A DNA stretch of 64,000 nucleotides from Niallia circulans (GTDB lineage: Bacteria; Bacillota; Bacilli; Bacillales; Cytobacillaceae). The notes under the pieces are model-generated. The model searched no databases. It was not told where the DNA came from and saw only the letters and a program-made list of their open reading frames with translations. Location of the stretch: contig NZ_CP026031.1 of NCBI RefSeq assembly GCF_003726095.1, positions 3,038,001 through 3,102,000 on the forward strand. Reading direction: 5' to 3'. The position numbers and the translations under genes were made by a program. Of this stretch, positions 55,437 through 64,000 are shown in pieces. Each line of letters begins with the position of its first letter. The stretch's first letter is position 1.

Positions 55437-55454
55437 ATTGTTTCCGCTTTCATG
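55437..55454 (-). promoter_or_regulatory. near-perfect cre site in the importer/regulator intergenic region
   Basis: On the minus strand CATGAAAGCGGAAACAAT fits WWTGNAARCGNWWWCAWW at every position except the first W. It lies 120 bp upstream of the binding-protein gene and 190 bp upstream of the divergent ArsR-type gene, between two copies of the T-tract/AGTA motif. This is the best cre in the window. Confidence 0.7.
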
Positions 55455-55503
55455 TTTTTATGATAAGCTTTTACCAATTAAAAGTAAATAGCAAAAATAA
55501 TAA

Positions 55504-55516
55504 TTTTTTAGTAAAA
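55504..55516 (+). promoter_or_regulatory. T-tract/AGTA motif, site 2
   Basis: TTTTTTAGTAAAA, same core as the sites at 55372-55387 (minus), 59909 and 60038. Located about 130 bp upstream of the ArsR-type regulator. Confidence 0.45.
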
Positions 55517-55645
55517 TAATAGGCAAAGATTAACTTTTTCTGACACATTACTTTAAAAGATAACTATTTTTTCTGTATTATCGAATAATCCTTGTGATCG
55601 ATTAGTCTTACTACTAACTTTTTTTGGGAGAAGAGGAAAACAAAA

Positions 55646-56566
55646 ATGAAAATAACCTTATCAGAAGAATCGCTGCCCATACTTGAGGCTATCGCTAGCT
55701 CTGTTCGCATTAAAATTATTAAACTACTTTCTACCAAACGTATGAATGTTAAGGAATTAGCACACGAGCTTGGTTTGAGTAATCCAGTTGTTGCAAAACA
55801 TATTAAAATCTTAGAGGAATCCGGTGTGATAAAAACCGAAAAAATCCCTGGGAAGGCTGGTCTACAAAAGCAGTCGATATTAAAAGTCGATTTAATAGAA
55901 ATTGAATTTCCAAAGAAAATATTTCAAGCTTTCGAATTTTACGAAACCTCTATTCCTATTGGACAATATGTCGATTACCTTATTACCCCTACTTGCGGAA
56001 TCGCCAGTATAGAACATCTTATCGGGGAGTATGACGAACCTAAATACTTTATGGATACTGATCGATTTAATGCAGCAATATTATGGTTTACAACAGGCTT
56101 TCTCGAATATAAAATCATTAATCCTTTAAAGAATACAGATAAATTAGAAATGGTTGATATAAACTTAGAAATCTCCTCTGAATTTCCTGGGGGAAATAAT
56201 GTCTGGCCATCTGATATAACATTTTCCTTGAATAATGTGGAAATTGGTACGTGGACTAGCCCTGGTGATTTCGTTGACACGAAAGGAAAGTACAATCCAG
56301 ACTGGTGGTCACCAAAACTTAATCAGTATGGTACGAATTTAAAAATTAGAATTACTGATTATGGAGTTTGGATAAACGGAAAACAGCTTACATGGATTTC
56401 TTTTAATCGCCTTGCTCTTGAAAAAAGCGTATGGAGTCTTCGGATAGAAGTCAAAGAAGATGCCGAAAACGTCGGTGGATGCACACTATTCGGTAAAGGC
56501 TTCGGAAATTATAATCAGAACATTGATTTTAAGTTTTACTATACAGATAAAGAAGAGCCCTTTTAA
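55646..56566 (+). CDS. ArsR-type winged-helix regulator with large C-terminal domain
   Basis: A 306-residue protein. The N-terminal 75 residues form an ArsR-type winged helix (PILEAIASSVRIKIIKLLST, ELAHELGLSNPVVAKHIKIL, followed by the wing ESGVIKTEKIPGKAGLQK). The remaining 230 residues are beta-rich and aromatic (TPTCGIASIEHLIGEYDEP, FTTGFLEYKIINP, EFPGGNNVWPSDITFSLNNV, WNPDWW-like), resembling a carbohydrate-binding sandwich by composition. There are no metal-site cysteines of classical ArsR sensors. It is divergent from the sugar importer, so a one-component glycan sensor is likely. The ATG follows AGAGGAAAA. This C-terminal family I do not recognise by name. Confidence 0.78.
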   Translation: MKITLSEESLPILEAIASSVRIKIIKLLSTKRMNVKELAHELGLSNPVVAKHIKILEESGVIKTEKIPGKAGLQKQSILKVDLIEIEFPKKIFQAFEFYETSIPIGQYVDYLITPTCGIASIEHLIGEYDEPKYFMDTDRFNAAILWFTTGFLEYKIINPLKNTDKLEMVDINLEISSEFPGGNNVWPSDITFSLNNVEIGTWTSPGDFVDTKGKYNPDWWSPKLNQYGTNLKIRITDYGVWINGKQLTWISFNRLALEKSVWSLRIEVKEDAENVGGCTLFGKGFGNYNQNIDFKFYYTDKEEPF

Positions 56567-56602
56567 TTTAGGGTTTGGTTACATACTGAACAATAGACGA
56601 CT

Positions 56603-56629
56603 AAAAAGGAGAGGTGAAAACCTCCCCTT
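56603..56629 (-). terminator. terminator between convergent genes
   Basis: AAGG-GAGGT, loop GAAA, ACCTC-CCTT with one mismatch; a TTTTTAG tail follows on the minus strand, serving the DUF2264 gene. On the plus side it also follows the ArsR-type gene. Confidence 0.65.
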
Positions 56630-56702
56630 AAAAACGTTCATCAAAAAAAACGCCAATATTACGAATAATCGTTTACCGTTCGTTTGGACTCACTTTAATC
56701 TT

Positions 56703-57833
56703 CTAAATGCTCTGATCAATCGCACCCTCTTTCCCTTGCCATATTTTTTTACTACTCCATTCTTCATCCTGATCATTCCAAAAAGCGTCTTCTTCAGATA
56801 ATCCCAGTGGTAAAAACACTGCTGAACAGAGATATAAGCTTCCAATGCCAATATAAGATTCCGCTAATGCAGGTTGATGTCCATATACTCCGGGTAACAA
56901 CCACCCTTTTTCATCAAAGGTTCCAGGTGCTTGCATTCCTTTTTCCATTATAGCTGTTAACCCACATCTGACTTGAGCAGGAGTGACTGTAGCAGGCAAG
57001 GCATGTTGCAATGCTGATTGAGCTAAAGCTTGAAATGCTCCAAATCGATATGTACTAGATCGGCCAATCACAGGATAAGTTCCATCAGGTCCTATCATTC
57101 TTTCTTGAATTGCTGCATAACGAATGAATCTTGGCAGCATTTTTTCCTGATAATTTTCCAGCTCTTTACTTTGGTGATAGAATAGATTTAATAAATCTAT
57201 TGCCATCGGCTGTATAACAAAGCTGTTGTAATAATCCCAATGGAAGACTGGACCATCCCCATAAACGCCATCCCCTACATACCAATCGTCTAATAGTCTA
57301 ATAGCATAAATTACTCGAAGCAAATCGTATTCCTTCTCTCCTAGAACATATAATGCTCCTTCTACCATGGCAGAAAAAAGATTCCAATTCATATTAGGAG
57401 GCATTGTTCTTCTCGTTGACTTTAGTGCTAGAATAATATTTTCTCGCACATACTTTGGAAGCGCGTCTCCAATTTGTTTCGGCGCACGAATAATCGAATG
57501 AGCTAAAAAAGCAGCATCAACTAGTGGTTGACCCGGGTCGGTAAAGTTCATGTAGTCCTTAGAGTATGGATTTGTTGATTTATCTAAACACAGAAGAACC
57601 ATTTGTCGATATCTCTTTTGCATCTTTCTTTCTGACGATTCCGAGATAGAATCTAACTCAAGCCACGGAGCGATACCAGTCATCGTTCGTCCAAAAGCTT
57701 CTAACATTCCATATGATTTACGATCGGGATGAAAATCTGTTGGCAATTCTTGATGTAATTTCTCTTCACTTAATGCCTTAATTACTGGATATGCGATCTT
57801 ATCCATTGCTTCTAACCATTTTCTTCTCGTCAT
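56703..57833 (-). CDS. DUF2264 family protein, predicted glycan-active (alpha/alpha)-barrel
   Basis: A 376-residue protein of the DUF2264 family (SYGMLEAFGRTMTGIAPWLE, NWNLFSAMVEGALYVLGE, DDWYVGDGVYGDGPVFHWDY, IGSLYLCSAVFLPLGL). Helix-rich with many aromatic residues, as in (alpha/alpha)6 glycan enzymes. No signal peptide. The family occurs widely in polysaccharide utilisation loci and its reaction is not established. GGAGAG lies 8 nt before the ATG at 57833; an earlier in-frame ATG at 57854 overlaps that site. It is divergent from the LacI gene. Confidence 0.85.
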   Translation of the reverse strand: MTRRKWLEAMDKIAYPVIKALSEEKLHQELPTDFHPDRKSYGMLEAFGRTMTGIAPWLELDSISESSERKMQKRYRQMVLLCLDKSTNPYSKDYMNFTDPGQPLVDAAFLAHSIIRAPKQIGDALPKYVRENIILALKSTRRTMPPNMNWNLFSAMVEGALYVLGEKEYDLLRVIYAIRLLDDWYVGDGVYGDGPVFHWDYYNSFVIQPMAIDLLNLFYHQSKELENYQEKMLPRFIRYAAIQERMIGPDGTYPVIGRSSTYRFGAFQALAQSALQHALPATVTPAQVRCGLTAIMEKGMQAPGTFDEKGWLLPGVYGHQPALAESYIGIGSLYLCSAVFLPLGLSEEDAFWNDQDEEWSSKKIWQGKEGAIDQSI

Positions 57834-57909
57834 AAGTAAAACTCTCCATTCCATTAAAAATTTTCTATCATTGATCTGGCTCAGAAATTGATAAAACCAA
57901 ATCCCTCTC

Positions 57910-59022
<1,113 letters not shown>

Positions 59023-59025
<3 letters not shown>

Positions 59026-59042
59026 GGAAAATTGCTTCCTTA
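59023..59042. terminator. small hairpin between convergent genes
   Basis: TAAGGAA and TTCCTTA, overlapping the stop codons of the LacI gene and the convergent discoidin gene, with an AT-rich tail on the plus strand (TAATTTATTT). Confidence 0.45.
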
Positions 59043-59870
59043 TAATTTATTTATTCCATATACTTCAAATTCGGTCAAAGCAGGAAACGGTGACTCATCC
59101 TCTGCTTTGACCAAGTTTGTTAATTGAACATATGTTACCGCTCTCTTTTTAAAATAAAAAAATTGTGGACTTGTGTTTTTCTGCAAGCTGAATGTTTCGC
59201 TTGATGCGTCTGAAAATAGCAAGGTAACTTCGGTCCAATAACTATCGTGAGGGAAATCTGCTCTGATTGTTATACCAATCTTATCTACCTCAACCAATCT
59301 ACCAAAATCAATTGTCAATGTTGCATCAGACTGCCGATTTATTCCCCAAGATTGGTACGGATAGGACCCATGACTATTATTTGCATATATTCCGTTTATT
59401 GCATTGCACGCAAAGAATGTTGCATCATTTCTAGTTTCTACATTTGCACTCGCATGAGGATAAGCTCCTGAAAACTCCTTTTGATCATGAGGATTTAATG
59501 CCCAATTCTGATATCTTCTAATCTCTTCATTTGTCGCATATCTAACACCTAAATAATGTCTTTTGCTCTTAAAACGATGATCTGGCATTGCCTCTTTTGC
59601 CGTTTGCTCCATGTTTATTCTGTACGTCCAGCTATGACTTGGAATAAAGACAATTGTACTATCCAGACTTTCATCTAGCTTAACCATCAAATATTGATTT
59701 TTCTGTGCTACAAATATATTAATCTCATCCCCCTCTTCAAATATAAAATCTTGGGAAGCAATATAGCACATAGTATCTCCAGCACTTTCTAAGTTGTGAC
59801 TTTCCTCTTCATAATCATTCCTCCCCTTTTTTATATTTCCATATTTATCACTGATACTTAATTTAAGCAT
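59040..59870 (-). CDS. cytoplasmic protein with C-terminal discoidin (F5/8 type C) domain
   Basis: A 276-residue protein. The N-terminal half (about 1-120) is beta-rich and of no family I recognise (FIFEEGDEINIFVAQKNQYL). The C-terminal half (about 130-275) is a galactose-binding-like discoidin domain (FACNAINGIYANNSHGSYPY, SDATLTIDFGRLVEVDKIGI, FPALTEFEVYGI). There is no signal peptide or lipobox, so it stays in the cytoplasm, unusual for a discoidin protein. GGAGGTGG lies just before the ATG at 59870, ruling out the ATG at 59885. It is divergent from the GH88 gene and shares its control region. Confidence 0.75.
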   Translation of the reverse strand: MLKLSISDKYGNIKKGRNDYEEESHNLESAGDTMCYIASQDFIFEEGDEINIFVAQKNQYLMVKLDESLDSTIVFIPSHSWTYRINMEQTAKEAMPDHRFKSKRHYLGVRYATNEEIRRYQNWALNPHDQKEFSGAYPHASANVETRNDATFFACNAINGIYANNSHGSYPYQSWGINRQSDATLTIDFGRLVEVDKIGITIRADFPHDSYWTEVTLLFSDASSETFSLQKNTSPQFFYFKKRAVTYVQLTNLVKAEDESPFPALTEFEVYGINKL

Positions 59871-59908
59871 TACATCCACCTCCATTGATTCTTTTTTGAA
59901 TTATAATG

Positions 59909-59928
59909 TTTTTTTAGTACAAATACTA
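59909..59928. promoter_or_regulatory. T-tract/AGTA motif, site 3, with TAGTA-CAAA-TACTA dyad
   Basis: TTTTTTTAGTACAA at 59909-59922 matches the shared core, and TAGTA/TACTA at 59915-59928 form an inverted repeat with a 4-nt spacer. About 40-60 bp upstream of the discoidin-protein start. Confidence 0.5.
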
Positions 59929-60037
59929 CAAAAATTTCTGTTTTTTACTTTTGATTATTACATAAAAAATCCTAAAGATCAGATTCAATCAACAATTATC
60001 ATTGATAAATAAGGGTTCATTTTAAAATCACGCATTG

Positions 60038-60052
60038 TTTTTTTTAGTAAAA
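60038..60052 (+). promoter_or_regulatory. T-tract/AGTA motif, site 4
   Basis: TTTTTTTTAGTAAAA, then a second AGTAAAC at 60055. About 105 bp upstream of the GH88 start. Apart from sites 3 and 4, the 59871-60157 gap holds nothing recognisable. Confidence 0.5.
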
Positions 60053-60157
60053 GTAGTAAACTATCATTATAACAAAATATTTACATTTTCTTATCTTGAG
60101 CAAACACCATCTTCTTCCACTTGAAACAAACTCGAATTTCGAAAGGACGTACATTTT

Positions 60158-61312
60158 ATGGACAAATGGATTAAGGAAGCTAGTGCTTTTATCGAAAGGA
60201 AAACGACCAAAAATGCAATCGATATTGGTGCATCCTTCCCTCATGCAACAAAGCAGGGTAAGTATGATAAGGAAAGCCCTCAATGGTGGACAGCAGGATT
60301 TTGGCCTGGGATTTTGTGGAATGTCTATCACGCGACTAATGAATACGCTTTCAAGAATTTAGCCATTCAGCTTGAGCATAAGATGGATTACTTATTAAAT
60401 AATCCAAACAAAGTGGATCACGATATAGGATTTATGTGGACACTCACGAGCTTAGCCCGATACCAAATAACTGCTGATGAAACAGCGAAGAATACAGCAC
60501 TTCTTGCTGCTAATATGCTGCTCGCACGTTTTAATAGTGCTGGTCATTTCTTTAAAGCATGGAACAATTGGCATGGGACTAATGATAATAGTGGCATTGT
60601 TATCATTGACAGCATGATGAATATGGGATTGCTTTTCTGGGCATCTGAAGAAACCGGTGATCCTCGCTTTATGGTGGCTGCAAAAGCTCATTGCGATATG
60701 GTCTTAAAGCACTTTATTCGGAACGATGGTTCTGTTCATCAAATGGTTAGATTTAATTCTTTAACAGGTGAATTAATAGAAAAACTTGGCGGTCAGGGGT
60801 ATTCAAAAAATAGTTCATGGTCTCGTGGATGTAGTTGGGCTATATTTGGTTTTGCGATTGCCTATCATTATACGAAAGAAGAACGCTACTTATCTAGTGC
60901 AATGAAAGTAACGAACCATTTCGCGTTACACCTGCAACATGACCCTATTCCTCTTTGGGATTTTCGAATTCCTTCCCATACTGATGGAACGAAATATGAC
61001 TATCGAGATTCCTCTGCTTCTGCAATAGCTGCTTGTGGCACCTTATTAATTTCCCAATATGCACCTTTGGAGGAAAAAAGATTTTACTTAGCTTTCGGAA
61101 GGGACTTATTAAAACGACTATACGAACACGCAGCAACAATAGAAGATGATCAAAATCAAGCACTCATTATTCACGGAACAAGTCATTGGCCAGAGAAAAA
61201 AAATTTAGATACTGGCTTAATTTACGGAGATTACTTCTTTACGCAAGGTATCTATGCACTCAATGGTATTAACAATAACTTTTGGTTAGGAGATTCTTGG
61301 AATGTACTTTAA
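60158..61312 (+). CDS. GH88 unsaturated glucuronyl hydrolase
   Basis: A 384-residue cytoplasmic (alpha/alpha)6 enzyme of glycoside hydrolase family 88. It removes the 4,5-unsaturated uronic acid left at the end of oligosaccharides by polysaccharide lyases. Two catalytic aspartates are visible: D89 (VDHDIGFMW) and D151 (IIDSMMNMG), at the positions of D88 and D149 in the Bacillus sp. GL1 enzyme. Other family parts are WWTAGFWPGILW, WSRGCSWAIFGFAIAY and WDFRIP. No lyase gene is in the window, so the lyase must lie beyond the right edge or elsewhere. GAAAGGA precedes the ATG. Confidence 0.92.
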   Translation: MDKWIKEASAFIERKTTKNAIDIGASFPHATKQGKYDKESPQWWTAGFWPGILWNVYHATNEYAFKNLAIQLEHKMDYLLNNPNKVDHDIGFMWTLTSLARYQITADETAKNTALLAANMLLARFNSAGHFFKAWNNWHGTNDNSGIVIIDSMMNMGLLFWASEETGDPRFMVAAKAHCDMVLKHFIRNDGSVHQMVRFNSLTGELIEKLGGQGYSKNSSWSRGCSWAIFGFAIAYHYTKEERYLSSAMKVTNHFALHLQHDPIPLWDFRIPSHTDGTKYDYRDSSASAIAACGTLLISQYAPLEEKRFYLAFGRDLLKRLYEHAATIEDDQNQALIIHGTSHWPEKKNLDTGLIYGDYFFTQGIYALNGINNNFWLGDSWNVL

Positions 61313-61315
61313 TAC

Positions 61316-61338
61316 AATTTAATTTAATTTAATTTAAT
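61316..61338. repeat. short AATTT tandem repeat
   Basis: Four and a half direct copies of AATTT just after the GH88 stop codon; a simple-sequence tract, likely variable in length. Confidence 0.8.
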
Positions 61339-61476
61339 GCTTAAGCTGTTGAAAGAACAATTTTTGATCCTGTGCCACACCTATATAGTATTTACTAAGA
61401 CAATTCTTCCTGCTCTTTGCAGAAAGGTAAAAAAACCATAGCAATCCTGTAACACGAGAATCGCATGAGAAATCAT

Positions 61477-61504
61477 ACTCTTCCTATCATTATGGGGGAA
61501 GAGT
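61477..61504. promoter_or_regulatory. 8-bp inverted repeat upstream of the GH2 gene
   Basis: ACTCTTCC and GGAAGAGT with a 12-nt spacer, about 110 bp before the GH2 start. No T run follows, so it is a possible operator or leader hairpin rather than a terminator. Confidence 0.35.
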
Positions 61505-61611
61505 CAAAAAGAAAACACTTACTCACTTGAAAACTAGTGGTCTATTAGAAAATAGTTTAAGAAAAAGTATCAATATACAAATTATATTTTTCGAAAGAGA
61601 GTGTTCATAAT

Positions 61612-64000
61612 ATGAGAAACTATAAAATTTCTAACTGGTTATTCTTTCAAGGCGATGATTCTAATGCTTGGCAAAAAGATTATGAGGATAAATCTTGGCA
61701 ACCCGTAACCGTCCCACATGACTGGAGCATTACCATGCCATTTAGTAAAAATAATTCTAGTGGTACTGGTTATTTACCTGGAGGAATTGGCTGGTACAGA
61801 TGTCATATCCCATTAACAGACTTTACCAATATCGATAATAGTGTTGTTCAATTGACCTTTGATGGTGTTTATAAGAATGCTCAAGTGTGGATTAATGGAT
61901 ACAATCATGGCATTCGACCATCTGGATACTCGTCCTTTACCTTTGATTTAACAGAAATTCTTCCGTATACACCAGATAATGAATTAGTCATTGCAGTAAG
62001 AGTTGACCATTCAGATATTGCTGATTCTCGTTGGTATAACGGATCTGGGATTACTAGAAATGTTTGGCTGGAAATACATGATTACATTTATATCCCAAAA
62101 TACGGAACTACATTCTCTACACTAGAGACCAAAACAGATGTCTCCAACATTCGTATTCAGCATTTAATCACAAATACATATCCTGCTGCTAGTGATGTAA
62201 GAGTTGTGAACGAATTAGTTTCTATCGATGGGGAACAAACCTATTGTTTTGAAAAGAAAGTAAAACTAAATCCACAGGAAACGTCGAATATTACATTTAA
62301 TGAAAAACTAGATAATCCCAAATTATGGACAACTGATGAACCAAATCTATATATGCTCCATACTCATCTATATTATGAAGCAGACGACAACAAAGTCCAT
62401 TCAGCCTATACTAATCACGTAGGAATTAGAACTTCTCAATTTGATGTTAATAAAGGATACTTCCTTAATAACCAAAATATGAAATTAAAAGGTGTGTGCC
62501 TTCATGAGGATGCTGGCTGCTTTGGGACTGCTGTGCCTGTAAGTGTATGGGTAAGAAGGCTTTCTAAGTTAAAAGAAATGGGATGTAACGCAATTCGCAT
62601 GGCTCACAACCCACATGCTCCTGAACTGTATACCCTATGTGATATTCTAGGTTTTCTAGTGATTGATGAAGCCTTTGATGAATGGGAAAACCCCAAAAAC
62701 AAATGGTGGCAAGGGCATAATGTTTATCCACCTAAAATCGAAGGCTATGCTCATCATTTTCCAAATTGGCACCAAGATGATTTAAAAAATATGATCATCA
62801 GAAATAGAAATCATCCTTCCATCATTGCATGGAGTATTGGCAACGAAATTGATTATCCTAATGACCCCTATGCAAATCCTTTATTTGAAGAAATGACAGG
62901 TAATAATGATGCGAACAAACCAGCTCAAGAAAGAATTTATAATCCAAATAGGCCAGATACTACTAGACTCACAACAATCGCCAATAGATTAATTAAAACG
63001 GTTAAGTCGATTGATGATACAAGACCTGTAACTTTAGCTGCAGCTTTTCCAGAATTGTCCAGCCAAACTGGCTTATTAACTGAAGTCGATTTAATAGGAT
63101 ACAATTATAAAGAGCATCTTTATGAGGAACATCATAAAATGTTCCCGAACCAGCCAATCATAGGCAGCGAAAATGGACATGGATATTCACAATGGAAGAT
63201 CGTTCGAGATACTTCTTATATATCAGGACAGTTCTTATGGACTGGTATCGATTATCTTGGAGAAGCTCATGGATGGCCCATACACGGATCCGCAGCAGGA
63301 GTATTAGATTTAGCCGGAAATGAGAAAACACGTTATTTTCTTCGGAAAAGCTGGTGGACAGAGGAACCTATGATTTATTTAGTTACTCGTCCATTAGAAA
63401 CTAATACGAATAATCATTCTCAGATAAAGGAACTATCGAAAAAGTGGGATTACTGTATAGGTGAAAAAGTAGAGGTCATCTGTTTTTCCAATTGCGAGCA
63501 AGTTGAAGTAGAGCTAAATGGAAATAGGATACCATTAAAGTTTGATGAAGACTTTGGTTATTTTGTTACATATGTAGCTGCAACAGAGTCTCCTATCAAA
63601 GCTTTGGGATACAAAGGAGATAAAGTAGTCGCGGAGGAATTAGCCCCTGTTTTATCCCCAGCACAATTAAAATTAGATATATGGGAAATACCAGAAATAT
63701 ATAAGAATGTCTTACAATCAGTGTTTCCTAATATAACTCAGGACGTCATCCAAATAGAGTGCTCCCTTCTAGATAGAAGTGGAAAGTTATCAGATTATAG
63801 TCAGAAAGTAGCCGTTTCTGTGCAAAATGGAAGACTCTTAGGAATAGAAAACGGAAAATTAGATGACGTAACCGATTACACCGAGCCTTTTAGAACATCA
63901 AATCATGGTAAATTAGTTATCTATGTCCAAAAAAATGGGGATAGTGAAACTCAAGTAAAAGTGGAAACAGATGGAATCAGAGATACTTTATTTACTTTAA
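61612..64000 (+). CDS. GH2 beta-galactosidase (C-terminal end outside window)
   Basis: The frame runs 796 codons to the window edge without a stop. It starts MRNYKISNWLFFQGDDSNAW behind AAAGAGAG. Order: GH2 sugar-binding jelly roll (VTVPHDWSITM, GWYRCHIPL), immunoglobulin-like domain, catalytic barrel with acid/base glutamate in AWSIGNEIDYP and nucleophile in IGSENGHGYSQW, then DUF4982-type and Ig-like C-terminal domains (WDYCIGEKVEVICFSNCEQV ... GRLLGIENGKLDDVTDYTEP). The last visible residues match the usual end of such proteins, so little is missing. No signal peptide: a cytoplasmic beta-galactosidase acting on imported oligosaccharides. Confidence 0.9.
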   Translation, partial: MRNYKISNWLFFQGDDSNAWQKDYEDKSWQPVTVPHDWSITMPFSKNNSSGTGYLPGGIGWYRCHIPLTDFTNIDNSVVQLTFDGVYKNAQVWINGYNHGIRPSGYSSFTFDLTEILPYTPDNELVIAVRVDHSDIADSRWYNGSGITRNVWLEIHDYIYIPKYGTTFSTLETKTDVSNIRIQHLITNTYPAASDVRVVNELVSIDGEQTYCFEKKVKLNPQETSNITFNEKLDNPKLWTTDEPNLYMLHTHLYYEADDNKVHSAYTNHVGIRTSQFDVNKGYFLNNQNMKLKGVCLHEDAGCFGTAVPVSVWVRRLSKLKEMGCNAIRMAHNPHAPELYTLCDILGFLVIDEAFDEWENPKNKWWQGHNVYPPKIEGYAHHFPNWHQDDLKNMIIRNRNHPSIIAWSIGNEIDYPNDPYANPLFEEMTGNNDANKPAQERIYNPNRPDTTRLTTIANRLIKTVKSIDDTRPVTLAAAFPELSSQTGLLTEVDLIGYNYKEHLYEEHHKMFPNQPIIGSENGHGYSQWKIVRDTSYISGQFLWTGIDYLGEAHGWPIHGSAAGVLDLAGNEKTRYFLRKSWWTEEPMIYLVTRPLETNTNNHSQIKELSKKWDYCIGEKVEVICFSNCEQVEVELNGNRIPLKFDEDFGYFVTYVAATESPIKALGYKGDKVVAEELAPVLSPAQLKLDIWEIPEIYKNVLQSVFPNITQDVIQIECSLLDRSGKLSDYSQKVAVSVQNGRLLGIENGKLDDVTDYTEPFRTSNHGKLVIYVQKNGDSETQVKVETDGIRDTLFTL

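Overview
The window is AT-rich, low-GC Gram-positive DNA and looks like the chromosome of a soil or plant-associated member of the Bacillaceae. The support is AGGAGG-type ribosome binding sites on almost every gene, lipobox lipoproteins, several B. subtilis-type proteins (LmrA/LmrB, YfkO, YesL/YesM/YesN, TreP, YhgE, SunI/YnzG), a TreR-type operator pair, an ECF sigma-W-type promoter and many cre-like CcpA sites. I see no rRNA, tRNA, CRISPR array or intact insertion sequence.

Layout. 1-2150: an lmrA-lmrB-like drug-resistance operon and a frameshifted small membrane protein gene. 2338-3009: a YfkO-like nitroreductase. 3128-14035: a xylo-oligosaccharide locus on the minus strand (YesN/YesM two-component system, YesL, GH43, GH8 reducing-end exo-oligoxylanase, LplC/LplB/LplA-type ABC importer). 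14267-17991: a GntR/UTRA regulator, a ManD/RspA-type sugar-acid dehydratase and a divergent PTS EIIBC. 18079-18774: an Excalibur-domain surface protein. 19049-25357: an AfuABC-type importer with its own two-component system, most like the sugar-phosphate sensing and uptake systems HptRSA and AfuABC rather than an iron system. 25702-27234: a lone treP with complete TreR control. 27551-27910: a striking 41-bp tandem array. 28088-30748: YhgE/Pip. 31211-31474: a SunI-like immunity protein behind a consensus ECF promoter. 32151-35687: CdaR, glycerate kinase and a GntP permease. 36341-43289: a DUF2294 gene, then a six-gene operon with a PotABCD-like importer, a nucleoside hydrolase and an adenine deaminase, which I read as a purine nucleoside scavenging unit. 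43582-45106: two membrane proteins.

45221-64000 is a plant-glycan utilisation locus rich in galactosidases: a secreted LamG-GH43-discoidin enzyme, GH35, GH27, YesL, two permeases and a binding protein, an unusual ArsR-type regulator with a large C-terminal domain, DUF2264, a LacI regulator broken by a frameshift in a G tract, a cytoplasmic discoidin protein, GH88 and a GH2 beta-galactosidase cut by the window edge. The enzyme set fits a type II arabinogalactan or related acidic galactan: one exported enzyme trims the polymer, the importer brings in oligosaccharides, and the cytoplasmic enzymes finish them. A shared T-tract/AGTA motif in the two divergent control regions of this locus probably marks a local regulon.

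Two ABC importers (10268-13908 and 52140-55316) have no ATPase gene here and probably share an MsmX-type ATPase encoded elsewhere. Most sugar-uptake control regions carry a cre-like site, so the window reads as a set of carbon-source modules under catabolite repression. Function calls come from recognising protein families and motifs by eye; no database search was run.
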